Below, piece after piece: positions 25,101-33,968 of a stretch of DNA of 40,625 nt; positions within the stretch are counted from its first letter, which is position 1, and every line of letters starts with the position of its first letter. The translations under genes and the position numbers were made by a program. Under the pieces are notes generated by a model that had not been told where the DNA came from, did no database searches, and was given only the letters and a program-made list of their open reading frames with translations. Source of the DNA: Lewinellaceae bacterium. GTDB taxonomy: Bacteria > Bacteroidota > Bacteroidia > Chitinophagales > Saprospiraceae. The stretch covers positions 1 to 40,625 of the forward strand of contig CANJPT010000032.1 of NCBI GenBank assembly GCA_947476195.1. Reading direction: 5' to 3'.

Positions 25101-26954
25101 TTACATTCGCTCTGGCATCTCCACGCCCAGGAGTCCCATACTTGATTTAAGTACCTGTCCCACCGCACGGCTTAGTGTAAGCCGGAAGGCGCGGGCCTCA
25201 GGAGTCTCTGCGCTAAATACTGAAAGGTCATGCCAGAACCGGTGGTATTTCTTGGCAAGATCGTAGCTAAAGTTAGCCACTAATGACGGGTCATATTCTT
25301 CAGCAGCTTTTTGAACTACGCTGGAATAGTCCAGTAAGGCTACCAATAATTCTTTCTCTTGTGGTTGAATGTTGGCATATTGTGTAGCAATTGAGCAGTC
25401 AATACCTTCTTTTTCTATCCGTTGCATGAGTCCGTTGATACGAACATAGCTATATTGAATATAGGGTCCAGTTTGTCCTTGCAGATCCACGGATTCCTCA
25501 GGATTAAAAACCATCTTTTTCTTTGCGTGCACCTTAATGATGAAAAACTTGAGTGCGCCCATACCCACGCGTCGGAAGTTTTCTTGTTTTTCTTCAGCAG
25601 ATAAGGTCTCGGCTTCTCCGCGATCTTTAGATTGCTCAGTTGCGATCCGGATCACCTCTTCAATCAGGTCATCAGCATCTACAACCGTGCCTTCCCGGGT
25701 TTTCATGCGGCCACCTTTTGGCAGCTCTACTAAGCCGTAGGAAAGATGGTGAAGCCCTGCTGCATAAGGCTCACCAAGCCGCTTGAGGGTCTCAAAAAGA
25801 ACCTGAAAATGATAATTCTGTTCGTCGGCTACCACATACACATATCGGTCACATTTCAACTCATGGTGCCGCATCCGGGCTGTACCCAGATCCTGGGTTA
25901 TATATACCGAAGTGCCATCTGCACGCAACACTACTTTTTGATCATGCCCGGCATCGGTTAGGTCTACCCACACCGATCCATCGTCTTTTTTGAAGAAAAC
26001 ACTTTTCGACAGTCCGTCTTCCACGATGTCTTTGCCCAAAAGGTAGGTGTCACTTTCATAATACAACTTATCAAACGAAACGCCGAGGTCGCCATAGGTC
26101 TTTTCAAAGCCGGCATATACCCAGCCATTCATTTTTTTCCAAAGTGCAAGGATCTCAGGATCATGTGCTTCCCATTTTAGGAGCATATCACGCACTTCGG
26201 CACCTAGTTTAGAATAATCGTTGAACCACTTGTTTTTAAAATCCTTGAAAAATGTGGTCTCGTCCTGATCAGGCTTGTGTTTGCTTTGAAAAACAGACGT
26301 TGCTTCTTCAGTTTCTTGCCAGGCTTCGTATTCGACTTTGGATTTTTGCTCGAATAAAACATACCAATCCCCTACAAAATGATCTGATTTGATGCCGGTA
26401 GATTCGGGTGTTTTGCCTTCGCCAAATTTTAGCCAGGCTAACATGCTTTTGCATATCGCTACGCCACGGTCATTGATAATTTGTGTCTTAACTACTTCAT
26501 AGCCAACAGCTTCTAAAATACTTGAACAGGAGGATCCGAGTAAAATATTGCGAATATGTCCAAGATGCAGCGGTTTATTGGTATTAGGTGAAGAGTACTC
26601 CACCATTACTTTTTTGCCGTTTTTGGGCAATCGACCAAAGGACGGATCAGCAACTACGGATTGCAGAAGACCTTGCCAGTAAGTATCGCTGATCTCAAGG
26701 TTTAGGAAGCCCTTGACTACATTGAATGACTTGATCTCTGAAATATATTCAGTCAAATGGGCTCCAATTTCAGCCGCAGCTGCGTCCGGTGATTTTTTAG
26801 CCACCTTGACAAACGGAAAGATCACAATCGAGTAATCACCCGTAAAATCAGGTGGGGTAGGGTTCACCAGTACCTTACTGGATTCAGTGGAGTCGCCGTA
26901 AAGTTGTTCTACAGCCTGTGATACAGCGTTTTGGAGTGTGGTGACAATGTTCAT
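25101..26954 (-). CDS. argS: Arginyl-tRNA synthetase
   Basis: 617 aa. N-terminal Add-1-type region, then the HIGH signature NKPLHLGHIRNILLG (near 128), a KMSKS-equivalent GRMKTREGTVVDADDLI (near 418) and the DALR-type anticodon-binding C-terminus, ending MPERM. Length is a little above the E. coli enzyme and fits Bacteroidota ArgRS. Charges tRNA-Arg. Promoter element TACTTTTG lies 16 nt before the ATG. First gene of the argS-glnS pair. Confidence 0.96.
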   Translation of the reverse strand: MNIVTTLQNAVSQAVEQLYGDSTESSKVLVNPTPPDFTGDYSIVIFPFVKVAKKSPDAAAAEIGAHLTEYISEIKSFNVVKGFLNLEISDTYWQGLLQSVVADPSFGRLPKNGKKVMVEYSSPNTNKPLHLGHIRNILLGSSCSSILEAVGYEVVKTQIINDRGVAICKSMLAWLKFGEGKTPESTGIKSDHFVGDWYVLFEQKSKVEYEAWQETEEATSVFQSKHKPDQDETTFFKDFKNKWFNDYSKLGAEVRDMLLKWEAHDPEILALWKKMNGWVYAGFEKTYGDLGVSFDKLYYESDTYLLGKDIVEDGLSKSVFFKKDDGSVWVDLTDAGHDQKVVLRADGTSVYITQDLGTARMRHHELKCDRYVYVVADEQNYHFQVLFETLKRLGEPYAAGLHHLSYGLVELPKGGRMKTREGTVVDADDLIEEVIRIATEQSKDRGEAETLSAEEKQENFRRVGMGALKFFIIKVHAKKKMVFNPEESVDLQGQTGPYIQYSYVRINGLMQRIEKEGIDCSIATQYANIQPQEKELLVALLDYSSVVQKAAEEYDPSLVANFSYDLAKKYHRFWHDLSVFSAETPEARAFRLTLSRAVGQVLKSSMGLLGVEMPERM

Positions 26955-26970
26955 AGTTGAAAAAGAGGCG

Positions 26971-26978
26971 CAAAAGTA
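26971..26978 (-). promoter_or_regulatory. Bacteroidota -7 element (TACTTTTG) for argS
   Basis: A perfect TAnnTTTG match on the minus strand ending 16 nt upstream of the argS ATG (26954), which predicts a leader of about 12 nt. Confidence 0.5.
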
Positions 26979-27207
26979 GGACTTTGCGTCCGTGCTTAGG
27001 TCATGGTAAATGGATTGATTGCCGATTTTACGATGTTATTTTCCAAATCGAGAGCCTTGCCATCTTTTTCTTGACAACTTGACCACTAAAACTTACTTGA
27101 TAAGGATACTGATTTGGCAGGCGATTCATCTCAAAATGCCCCTGATCAGTAAAGACCCCGTAATAGCATTGTATGGCTCTAAAGGTTTGACAGTAGTATG
27201 GGATTAA
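26979..27207. other. Gene-poor gap between argS and the atp operon terminator
   Basis: No convincing gene. On the minus strand an open stretch without start codon ends with TAA at 27030-27028; its last residues (TDQGHFEMNRLPN..., then VSFSGQVVKKK) read like the end of a beta-sandwich, carboxypeptidase-regulatory-like domain, so it may be a decayed gene. The plus strand also has a 62-codon frame with no family likeness. I call no gene here. Confidence 0.4.
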
Positions 27208-27244
27208 AAAACGCCCCGACAGCGAATCACTGACGGGGCGTTTT
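27208..27244 (-). terminator. Intrinsic terminator of the atp operon
   Basis: Perfect 11-bp stem AAAACGCCCCG (27208-27218) with CGGGGCGTTTT (27234-27244). A further inner CAG/CTG pairing extends it after one mismatch, leaving a 7-nt loop. Read on the minus strand, it lies 25 nt after the atpG stop and ends GGGGCGTTTTTT, a strong GC stem with a U-tract. It marks the end of the ATP synthase transcript. Confidence 0.93.
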
Positions 27245-27269
27245 GGCTCTTATAGATGGACGCAAAAGA

Positions 27270-28163
27270 TCAATTTTCCAATGCTGCCGCGCCGCTCACG
27301 ATTTCGCCGAGCTCCGTTGTAATGGCTTCCTGTCGCTTCTTGTTGTAGAATATTTTGAGCGATTTGAGTAATTCTTCAGCATTTTCTGTCGCTTTACCCA
27401 TGGCTGTCATTCGAGATCCATGTTCTGAAGCCTGCGTATCCAGCACGCATTTGTGAAAAGCAAGTTGAAGAATGCTGGGGACTAATGTTTCCAACAACTC
27501 GTGTTCATTCGGCTCAAAAATATAGTCTGATTTTTTTGCTTTGGTACCTGCCGGAACTTCCGTTTTAGGGACTGGCAACCATTGTTCAGCTGTTGGGAAT
27601 ACCGTTGCAGCATTTTTAAAGCGGCTGTACACGATTTCTACGGCATCATATTTACCCATGCTAAATTCATCCATTCTCCCTCGAGCTACAGCGCTCACGT
27701 TTTCGTAAGCCACGTTTTCGTAAACCGGAATAAAGTCCGTAATGAAGGTAACATCCCGGAAACGACGGCGGAAATAATCAAACCCCTTTTTACCAATGAA
27801 AAGCATGGAAACATTGCCATTACTGCGCTGCCGACCATATTTTTCTGTGATAAGTGCAGTAGCTTCTTTGCAAATATTGGTATTGAACGCTCCGCAAAGT
27901 CCCCGATTTGAGGTCACTACAACCACCAGTACGTTTTTTACGTCGCGGGCTTTTCCAAAGCTGGTATCGCCACCGCCATCAAGATTAGAAAGTATGTTCG
28001 AAAGCATACGATTCAAGCGGTTGGCATAAGGGCGCACCTGCATGATGGCATTTTGTGCCTTCCGCAACTTTGCCGCCGATACCATTTTCATGGCTTTCGT
28101 GATCTGCTGCGTATTGTTAACCGACTTGATCCGTTCGCGTACTTCTTTTAAACCGCCAGCCAT
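27270..28163 (-). CDS. atpG: F1 ATP synthase subunit gamma
   Basis: 297 aa. Opens with the conserved ELKEVRERIKSVN-type start (GGLKEVRERIKSVNNTQQITKAM, residues 3-25) and has TSNRGLCGAFNTNI (near 83), both hallmarks, with the coiled ends completing the central rotor shaft (C-terminal MTAMGKATENAEELL). Couples rotation of the c-ring to the alpha/beta catalytic head. Last gene of the operon; a 121-bp gap with a long hairpin separates it from atpA, and an intrinsic terminator follows 25 nt after its stop. Confidence 0.97.
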   Translation of the reverse strand: MAGGLKEVRERIKSVNNTQQITKAMKMVSAAKLRKAQNAIMQVRPYANRLNRMLSNILSNLDGGGDTSFGKARDVKNVLVVVVTSNRGLCGAFNTNICKEATALITEKYGRQRSNGNVSMLFIGKKGFDYFRRRFRDVTFITDFIPVYENVAYENVSAVARGRMDEFSMGKYDAVEIVYSRFKNAATVFPTAEQWLPVPKTEVPAGTKAKKSDYIFEPNEHELLETLVPSILQLAFHKCVLDTQASEHGSRMTAMGKATENAEELLKSLKIFYNKKRQEAITTELGEIVSGAAALEN

Positions 28164-28168
28164 ATTCT

Positions 28169-28282
28169 AAATGTGGTCAATGTGATGAATGTGGTCAATA
28201 TGTTTAATCTGGTCAATGTGTTTAATGTGGTCAATATGTTGAGTAAAACACATTGACCACATTAAACACATTGACCAGATTA
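28169..28282. repeat. Tandem words plus 31-bp perfect inverted repeat between atpA and atpG
   Basis: AAATGTGGTCAATGTGATGA-type words recur several times on the plus strand (28167-28240). The last copies (28205-28235) are the exact reverse complement of 28252-28282. After one mismatch the stem continues for 4 more bp (TGTT/AACA), leaving a 6-nt loop. The arm nearest atpA ends 2 nt from the atpA stop codon, and the structure ends about 40 nt before the atpG start. In the transcript it would be a 36-bp hairpin inside the polycistronic message. Confidence 0.95.
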
Positions 28283-28284
28283 TT

Positions 28285-29865
28285 TTAATATCCGCCTGCC
28301 AAGTCAGCTGCTAAAGCTTTCATTTTAGTCAGACTGGCTTCTTCGAGTTTGCCTTTACGGAACTCCTCCAGTACATCTGGAAGTTTGCTTTCCATTCGCT
28401 CGAGGAATAATTGTTCAAATTCCTGAACTTTTTCGAGCGGCACATCACGAAGGAGGTTATTGGTTCCTAGGTAAATGATTGCAACCTGCTTTTCTACAGA
28501 AACCGGGCTGTATTGTGGTTGCTTCAGAATTTCCACGTTACGTGCACCCTTTGCCAAAACGGCTTGAGTGGTTACGTCAAGATCAGATCCGAACTTTGAG
28601 AACGCTTCCAGTTCGCGGTATTGCGCCTGGTCAAGTTTCAAAGTACCGGCAATCTTTTTCATGGACTTGATCTGGGCGTTACCACCTACACGGCTTACCG
28701 AGATACCTACGTTGATCGCCGGACGAACACCTGCGTTAAACAGGTTGGATTCCAAAAAGATTTGTCCGTCTGTGATCGAAATTACATTCGTTGGAATGTA
28801 GGCAGATACGTCACCAGCTTGTGTTTCAATGATCGGCAATGCGGTGAGTGAACCACCACCTTTTACCAACCCGGCTTTCACCAGACTTGGAGGCAGGTCG
28901 TTCATATCTTTTACGACATCTGCGCTGGCGATAACTTTTGCAGCACGCTCGAGCAAGCGGCTGTGCAGGTAGAATACGTCGCCAGGGTAAGCCTCACGGC
29001 CTGGAGGACGACGAAGCAACAGTGATACCTCACGGTATGCTACGGCCTGTTTGGAAAGATCATCATAAATGATGAGCGCTGGACGACCAGTATCACGGAA
29101 AAACTCACCAATGCAAGCACCTGCGAAAGGAGCGTAGAACTGCAATGGAGCCGGATCGGAAGCCGATGCGCAAACGATACAGGTGTATGCCATTGCACCA
29201 TATTCTTCGAGTGTGTGTGCTACGGTAGCTACTGTCGAAGCTTTTTGGCCACAGGCAACATAGATACAGAAAACGGGCTCACCACGATCATAAAATTCTT
29301 TCTGATTGATGATGGTGTCGATTGCGATAGCTGTTTTACCAGTCTGGCGGTCACCAATGATCAATTCACGTTGGCCACGACCGATCGGAATCATCGCGTC
29401 AATGGCTTTTACGCCAGTTTGAAGCGGCTCATTTACAGGCTGACGGTAGATTACACCGGGAGCTTTGCGCTCCAGGGGCATATCGTACTTGGCACCTGTG
29501 ATCGGGCCTTTTCCATCAATAGGCTGTCCTAGCGGATTAACAACACGACCCAAGAAACCTTCACCAACTTCGATGGAAGCAATCTGGCCGGTACGTTTTA
29601 CCGAAGAACCTTCGCGTATACCTTGTGGAGAACCCATGAGTACAACACCAACGTTGTCTTCTTCCAGGTTAAGCACGATGGCGCGAGTGCCATTTTCAAA
29701 TTCGACCAATTCACCGGACTGAGCGCGGTTCAGGCCGTAAACACGGGCGATACCGTCGCCCACTTGAAGCACACTGCCTACTTCTTCGAGGTTAGTTTCG
29801 GCCCCGAAGCCAGACAATTGCTGTTTCAATATCGCGGAGATTTCTTCCGGTCTTACGTCTGCCAT
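28285..29865 (-). CDS. atpA: F1 ATP synthase subunit alpha
   Basis: 526 aa, normal length. Walker A region [11 protein letters not shown] (near 171), [48 protein letters not shown] segment (near 264-311) with the arginine-finger region [13 protein letters not shown] (near 374). Non-catalytic nucleotide-binding subunit of the F1 head; forms the alpha3beta3 hexamer with AtpD, which is not encoded in this window. Separated from atpH by 81 bp that contain a small hairpin and from atpG by the 121-bp repeat gap. Confidence 0.97.
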   Translation of the reverse strand: MADVRPEEISAILKQQLSGFGAETNLEEVGSVLQVGDGIARVYGLNRAQSGELVEFENGTRAIVLNLEEDNVGVVLMGSPQGIREGSSVKRTGQIASIEVGEGFLGRVVNPLGQPIDGKGPITGAKYDMPLERKAPGVIYRQPVNEPLQTGVKAIDAMIPIGRGQRELIIGDRQTGKTAIAIDTIINQKEFYDRGEPVFCIYVACGQKASTVATVAHTLEEYGAMAYTCIVCASASDPAPLQFYAPFAGACIGEFFRDTGRPALIIYDDLSKQAVAYREVSLLLRRPPGREAYPGDVFYLHSRLLERAAKVIASADVVKDMNDLPPSLVKAGLVKGGGSLTALPIIETQAGDVSAYIPTNVISITDGQIFLESNLFNAGVRPAINVGISVSRVGGNAQIKSMKKIAGTLKLDQAQYRELEAFSKFGSDLDVTTQAVLAKGARNVEILKQPQYSPVSVEKQVAIIYLGTNNLLRDVPLEKVQEFEQLFLERMESKLPDVLEEFRKGKLEEASLTKMKALAADLAGGY

Positions 29866-29887
29866 GATTCTTATTGGATAATGAATT

Positions 29888-29947
29888 AATTTGATAATTA
29901 GATCATTTGATAGTTTGGGAATTTGACAATTATCCCATTATCAAATT
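29888..29947. repeat. Nested hairpin between atpH and atpA
   Basis: AATTTGATAAT (29888-29898) pairs with ATTATCAAATT (29937-29947), whose last base is part of the atpH stop codon. Immediately inside, GGGA (29917-29920) pairs with TCCC (29933-29936). The gap is built of AT-rich words (ATTTGATA, ATTTGACAATTATC). In the transcript the stem starts at the atpH stop. Confidence 0.75.
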
Positions 29948-30507
29948 TAATATTCCTTGATGTACAGATTTTTCGTGAACTCCGATTTCAGTTCGGCCAA
30001 TTTGTTGGCGACAGAGGCATCGTAGCGTTTATTGTCAAATTCTAGGACAAAACCACCAACCAGGTCTGGATCAATGCTACTTTGTATCTCCAGGTTGGAA
30101 TTGGTGATGCCGCTTTTAAGCAAGCGGGCTTTTAGATCATTCAAAACTTCTTCACTCAGCGGCGCTGCGGAGATGACCTTTACAGAGGTAATCTTTTGAA
30201 GTGTTTTGTACTGAGCCACAAATTCAGCTGCAATTTCCAGAAGATATCCTTCCCTGCCTTTGTTCACAAGCAAATTGAGGTAAGCCATGGTAAGGCCATC
30301 CATATTGCTGCTAAAAAGGGCAGTCAATGCAGCGTTTTTTCGGTCTGCGCTGATGATTGGACTTTTCAGCATAAGCTGCAAATCACGGTTTGTGGCAGCC
30401 CTGGCCAGCGATTGTACATCGGCGCTTACTTGTGCAAGTTTGTCTTGCTCCACAGCAAGTTCGATCAACGACTTAGCGTAGCGGGTAGCGATACGAGTAA
30501 CACTCAT
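29947..30507 (-). CDS. atpH: F1 ATP synthase subunit delta
   Basis: 186 aa, typical length for the OSCP/delta family. N-terminal helical domain with RIATRYAKSLIELAVEQDKL (residues 5-24), then the C-terminal segment LEEVL-type (LSEEVLNDLKARLLKSG, near 117) and IDPDLVGGFVLEFDNKRYDASVANKL (near 145-170), which is the family signature. It forms part of the peripheral stalk that holds F1 to F0. The gene starts 4 nt after the atpF stop, so coupled translation is likely. Confidence 0.95.
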   Translation of the reverse strand: MSVTRIATRYAKSLIELAVEQDKLAQVSADVQSLARAATNRDLQLMLKSPIISADRKNAALTALFSSNMDGLTMAYLNLLVNKGREGYLLEIAAEFVAQYKTLQKITSVKVISAAPLSEEVLNDLKARLLKSGITNSNLEIQSSIDPDLVGGFVLEFDNKRYDASVANKLAELKSEFTKNLYIKEY

Positions 30508-30511
30508 AAAC

Positions 30512-31024
30512 TTAGTTCAGATTGATTGATTCAGCCAACGATTTTGCGTAGGCCTCTTGCTCAGGTTTATTCGCGAGTTCCCGACGAAGCAACTTCTCGG
30601 CAATCTCGACAGCCATTTGACCTGACTGATTTTTCAAAGAAACCAAAGCAGCTTGCTTTTGGTTTTCAATATCTTGTATGGCACTTTCCACTTTGCGCTT
30701 GTACTCAGCACCTGCGCGATCCTTGGCTTCGGAAATGATTTCTTCTTTCGCCTCCTTGGCTTCTTTCAGAATAGCCGAGCGCTCTTCCCGTGCTTGTGCC
30801 AGAAGCTTTTCGTTTTCTGATATAAGTTGAGACATCTCTTCTCTGGCCCGTTTTGCTTCGTCCAGTGAATTTTGAATGTCTAATTCGCGCTGTTTGAGGG
30901 CATTACCGATGGGCTTGAAAGCAAATTTGCTCATCAAGAACCAAAATAATCCAAAAATGATCGTCGTCCAAATGAGCAAGCCTGGTTCGGGCTTGATGAC
31001 GGAAAAGTCTGCTAGAAAAACCAT
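30512..31024 (-). CDS. atpF: F0 ATP synthase subunit b
   Basis: 170 aa. One N-terminal transmembrane helix (GLLIWTTIIFGLFWFLMSKF, residues 15-34) followed by KPIG and a long, charged coiled coil (residues 45-165) with frequent Ala, Glu and Lys. This is the peripheral-stalk b subunit. The start ATG is immediately followed upstream by the word-like repeat gap that separates it from atpE; downstream, atpH begins 4 nt after the stop. Confidence 0.96.
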   Translation of the reverse strand: MVFLADFSVIKPEPGLLIWTTIIFGLFWFLMSKFAFKPIGNALKQRELDIQNSLDEAKRAREEMSQLISENEKLLAQAREERSAILKEAKEAKEEIISEAKDRAGAEYKRKVESAIQDIENQKQAALVSLKNQSGQMAVEIAEKLLRRELANKPEQEAYAKSLAESINLN

Positions 31025-31025
31025 A

Positions 31026-31130
31026 TTTAAATGTGGTCAATTTTATGAATGTGGTCAATGTGTTTAATGCGCTCAATGTAATAAATGTGCTCAAATTAAC
31101 CACATTAACCACATAGACCACATTAAATTA
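31026..31130. repeat. Word-like imperfect inverted repeat between atpE and atpF
   Basis: AATGTGGTC (31030-31038) pairs with GACCACATT (31116-31124) and AATGTGGT (31048-31055) pairs with ACCACATT (31099-31106), with further GTCAATGTGTTTAATG and GCTCAATGTAATAAATGTGCTC words between them. The words are the same as those in the atpA-atpG gap (AATGTGGTCAATGTGTTTAAT). The tract begins 1 nt upstream of the atpF ATG. Confidence 0.85.
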
Positions 31131-31172
31131 TCCGGGCCATTGCGTCGCCAACCGCTTCGCGCTGGCCCGGAT
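31130..31172 (-). other. GC-rich stem just downstream of atpE
   Basis: ATCCGGGCCA (31130-31139) and TGGCCCGGAT (31163-31172) form a perfect 10-bp stem over a 23-nt loop, beginning 10 nt after the atpE stop codon on the minus strand. It has no U-tract. Its position after the gene whose product is needed in the largest number of copies suggests a stabilising 3' structure or a partial attenuator. Confidence 0.7.
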
Positions 31173-31182
31173 GAGCGTACTT

Positions 31183-31416
<234 letters not shown>

Positions 31417-31460
31417 TTAGATAATTTGATTTTGGAGTTGATTTCTTGGTATGGTCAACT

Positions 31461-32783
31461 TTAATGATGGTCGCCATGTGGCTCTTCCAATGCCATTCCA
31501 ATGTAAGTGGCCGACAGCATGACAAAAATAAACGCCTGGAGGAAAGCCACCAAAAGTTCAAGGGTCATCATGAAAAGCGACAATGGAATGGCAGCAGCAG
31601 CTCCTGCTATAGAACCGCCAACGCTGGTACCTGCTTTGCCAAAAATAAAGATTAAGCCAACAAAACACATGATCACAATGTGACCAGCAGTTATGTTTGC
31701 AAAAAGACGGAGCAGCAAGGTGAAAGGCTTGAGGAAAAGGCCCAGTATTTCTACAGGCGTTAGAATTAGAATTTTGAGGACTGCAGGAACGCCTGGCATC
31801 CACAACGTGTGTTCCCAAAAATATTTTTTGGTACTAGCAAGCATGAGAATGAATGTCAGTAAAGCCAGTACAATGGTGACCGAAATATTGCCAGTCACAT
31901 TGGCACTTCCTGGAAAGAACGGTATTTGTCCGATCAGATTAAGTCCGAGTATGAAAAAGAACGCCGACATGAGGTAAGGCATATATTTTTCGTACTTAGG
32001 CCCTATGCCTGGGCGCGCTACATCATCACGGATGAAGGTGTAAAAAGGCTCAATGAAATTCTGCAAACCTTTTGGAGCGTAGCCATGGGTACGGGTTGCC
32101 GAATTGGCCGCACGACGGAACACGAAGAAAAGCAGCAAACAAGTCAGCAGCATCGTGAACACATTGCGTGTAATGGAGTAATCATAAAAACTGGTCACAC
32201 CACCGCCCATCAGGCCACCATCGAAAGTAGTTTTTTTATCTAATTCGTAGCATTTGCCATCTACTGATACATAATAGACGTCTTTGTCTTTCCCGTTTAC
32301 GACCTTAGTATCGTGAGTAGGCTCACTCACCATTACTTCACCTTTTGGAAAGGTTGGGTCTTGCACACGTTGTATGCTGCCATGTACGAGTACATAACCA
32401 TCCTTTGCTACTTCTCCATTACCGTGGTGTCCGGGATGAAATGCAGACGTCATCGTAAGGGTCCAGCCCTGGGAAGGAGCGTAAAGGAAGCATGGAAGTG
32501 GAATATAAATATCGCCAACTACATGAATCGCGTTTGCATCAGCGATGTGATGAACTGCCGTTTCACCGGCATTAAATTCACCTTCTTTTTCCTCCATAGA
32601 GTGTCCGCAACCATGAGAATCCCCTTCTGGAGATTCAGAAATGGTGCCAGTTTCAGCACTTGAGGTCTTGTCGTGATTTTCTGTGGCCTGTTCTGGCTGC
32701 TGCTGGTCTTCATGTTGTGCAAACGTTACAACACCTAAACCAGTGAAAATCAATGCGATCCAATATTTGCGAATGCCTGTCAT
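31461..32783 (-). CDS. atpB: F0 ATP synthase subunit a with extended periplasmic N-terminus
   Basis: 440 aa, against about 270 for E. coli AtpB. Residues 1-22 look like a cleavable signal (ending TFAQ). A His/Glu/Gln-rich segment (HEDQQQPEQATENHDKT, DSHGCGHSMEEKEGE) and a beta-rich region with IHVVGDIYIPLPCFLYAP and HPGHHG follow. The membrane part begins near 208 and contains the essential Arg in FTLLLRLFANITAGH, as well as PFFPGSANVTGNI and LLVAFLQAFIFVMLSATYI. Together with the c-ring, subunit a forms the proton path. Long, exported N-termini are usual in Bacteroidota AtpB, but the His/Cys richness here is striking. First gene of the operon, promoter element TACTTTTG 37 nt upstream. Confidence 0.95.
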   Translation of the reverse strand: MTGIRKYWIALIFTGLGVVTFAQHEDQQQPEQATENHDKTSSAETGTISESPEGDSHGCGHSMEEKEGEFNAGETAVHHIADANAIHVVGDIYIPLPCFLYAPSQGWTLTMTSAFHPGHHGNGEVAKDGYVLVHGSIQRVQDPTFPKGEVMVSEPTHDTKVVNGKDKDVYYVSVDGKCYELDKKTTFDGGLMGGGVTSFYDYSITRNVFTMLLTCLLLFFVFRRAANSATRTHGYAPKGLQNFIEPFYTFIRDDVARPGIGPKYEKYMPYLMSAFFFILGLNLIGQIPFFPGSANVTGNISVTIVLALLTFILMLASTKKYFWEHTLWMPGVPAVLKILILTPVEILGLFLKPFTLLLRLFANITAGHIVIMCFVGLIFIFGKAGTSVGGSIAGAAAAIPLSLFMMTLELLVAFLQAFIFVMLSATYIGMALEEPHGDHH

Positions 32784-32820
32784 ATCTATATTTTCAGAAC
32801 GACTTGTTCAAAATCGGCGG

Positions 32821-32828
32821 CAAAAGTA
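32821..32828 (-). promoter_or_regulatory. Bacteroidota -7 element (TACTTTTG) for the atp operon
   Basis: A perfect TAnnTTTG match on the minus strand 37 nt upstream of the atpB ATG (32783), the only such match in the 159-bp gap before atpB; predicted leader about 33 nt. A T-tract and a TTTG farther upstream exist, but not at the best spacing. Confidence 0.6.
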
Positions 32829-32942
32829 CAATGCCCTTTTCTGATAAAAAAACCAAGTCAAAGTATTTTTACAAAAAAAAATAGCGCGGTAGGGGTATTT
32901 GGGGTGGGGGTTCGGAATTTAATTTGGAAAGGGACCTAAAAC

Positions 32943-33950
32943 TTACCGTTTTGAAAAATTTGAAAAGTCGCCCAGGTCCAAGGCATATTTCGAGCCCTCA
33001 TACCTGCTTGAGTTTCCAATCATCGAGCTGTCCAACACTGCGTTCTTGATATGGGCATAATTTTGAACGATGCTGTTACTTATAACGGTACCCTCTACCA
33101 TAGAGTGATTTCCCACACTGACATGCGGTCCAATCACGCTATTGCGGATGATAGCGTTCTCGCCAATAAAACAAGGGTGAACAATGACGCTGTTTTCTAT
33201 AACGGCCGTTTCTGAAAGCAAATGTTCTGCTCGGTGAAACTCTAACATTCTGGCATTGGAATGCAGGATGTTTTCCTTGTTGCCACAATCAAGCCATTCC
33301 TCAATTTCGGCGGTACGAAACTTAGTTCCGTTATTTTTTAGCCTTTCCAGCGCGGTTGTAAGCTGGTATTCGTTCTTTTCTCTTATATCGTTCGTAATGA
33401 TATACTGGAGCGCATCCCGAAGTTTTTCTCCTTCCTTAAAATAATAAATCCCAACAATGGCGAGGTCGGAGACGAATTCTGTCGGTTTTTCAACCATTTC
33501 ACTGATAAAGCCATCTTTGTCCAGTTTTATTACGCCAAAAGACGAGGGGTCGTCCACTTTTTGGGTCCAGATTACGCCATCCTCCAGGTCATTGAAACTA
33601 AAATCAGCCTTGAAAAGGGTATCGGCAAACGCTACGATACACTTTCCTTCCAGGCTTTCTGCAGCACAAGCGATTGCATGGCCAACGCCGAGGGCTTTGT
33701 CCTGCTGGTAAAGCCGGGCGCGGGCACCAAGTTTTTCGGCAATACTAATCAGTTCCATTTCTACCTCTGCGCCAAAATCTCCCACAATATAAGCAATTTC
33801 CTCAATCGTGCCGGGATATGAAGTTGCCAGATCTTCTACCAATCGTTGGATGATAGGTTTGCCTGCTACCGGGATGAGCGGTTTTGGTACGGTAAGGGTA
33901 TGCGGTCTTAATCTTGTGCCGCGACCGGCCATAGGGATAATGATCTTCAT
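32943..33950 (-). CDS. Sugar-phosphate nucleotidyltransferase with left-handed beta-helix domain
   Basis: 335 aa. The catalytic Rossmann domain opens with the signature AGRGTRLRPHTLTVPKPLIPV (near 8-28), has the metal-binding Asp in VAFADTLF (near 110) and EKP near 154. The C-terminal third is hexapeptide-like left-handed beta-helix (VIENSVIVHPCFIGENAII, VIGPHVSVGNHSMVEGTVI, IVQNYAHIKNAVLDSSMIG). This matches glucose-1-phosphate nucleotidyltransferase type enzymes that make dTDP-, UDP- or GDP-sugars for surface glycans. It starts 18 nt after dut on the same strand. The exact sugar is not assignable. Confidence 0.9.
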   Translation of the reverse strand: MKIIIPMAGRGTRLRPHTLTVPKPLIPVAGKPIIQRLVEDLATSYPGTIEEIAYIVGDFGAEVEMELISIAEKLGARARLYQQDKALGVGHAIACAAESLEGKCIVAFADTLFKADFSFNDLEDGVIWTQKVDDPSSFGVIKLDKDGFISEMVEKPTEFVSDLAIVGIYYFKEGEKLRDALQYIITNDIREKNEYQLTTALERLKNNGTKFRTAEIEEWLDCGNKENILHSNARMLEFHRAEHLLSETAVIENSVIVHPCFIGENAIIRNSVIGPHVSVGNHSMVEGTVISNSIVQNYAHIKNAVLDSSMIGNSSRYEGSKYALDLGDFSNFSKR

Positions 33951-33968
33951 GTCAATTATTTGAACTGT

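Noticed and set aside
27019-27207. 62-codon plus-strand frame before the atp terminator
   Set aside because: No start context and no family likeness; ends inside terminator-flanking DNA.
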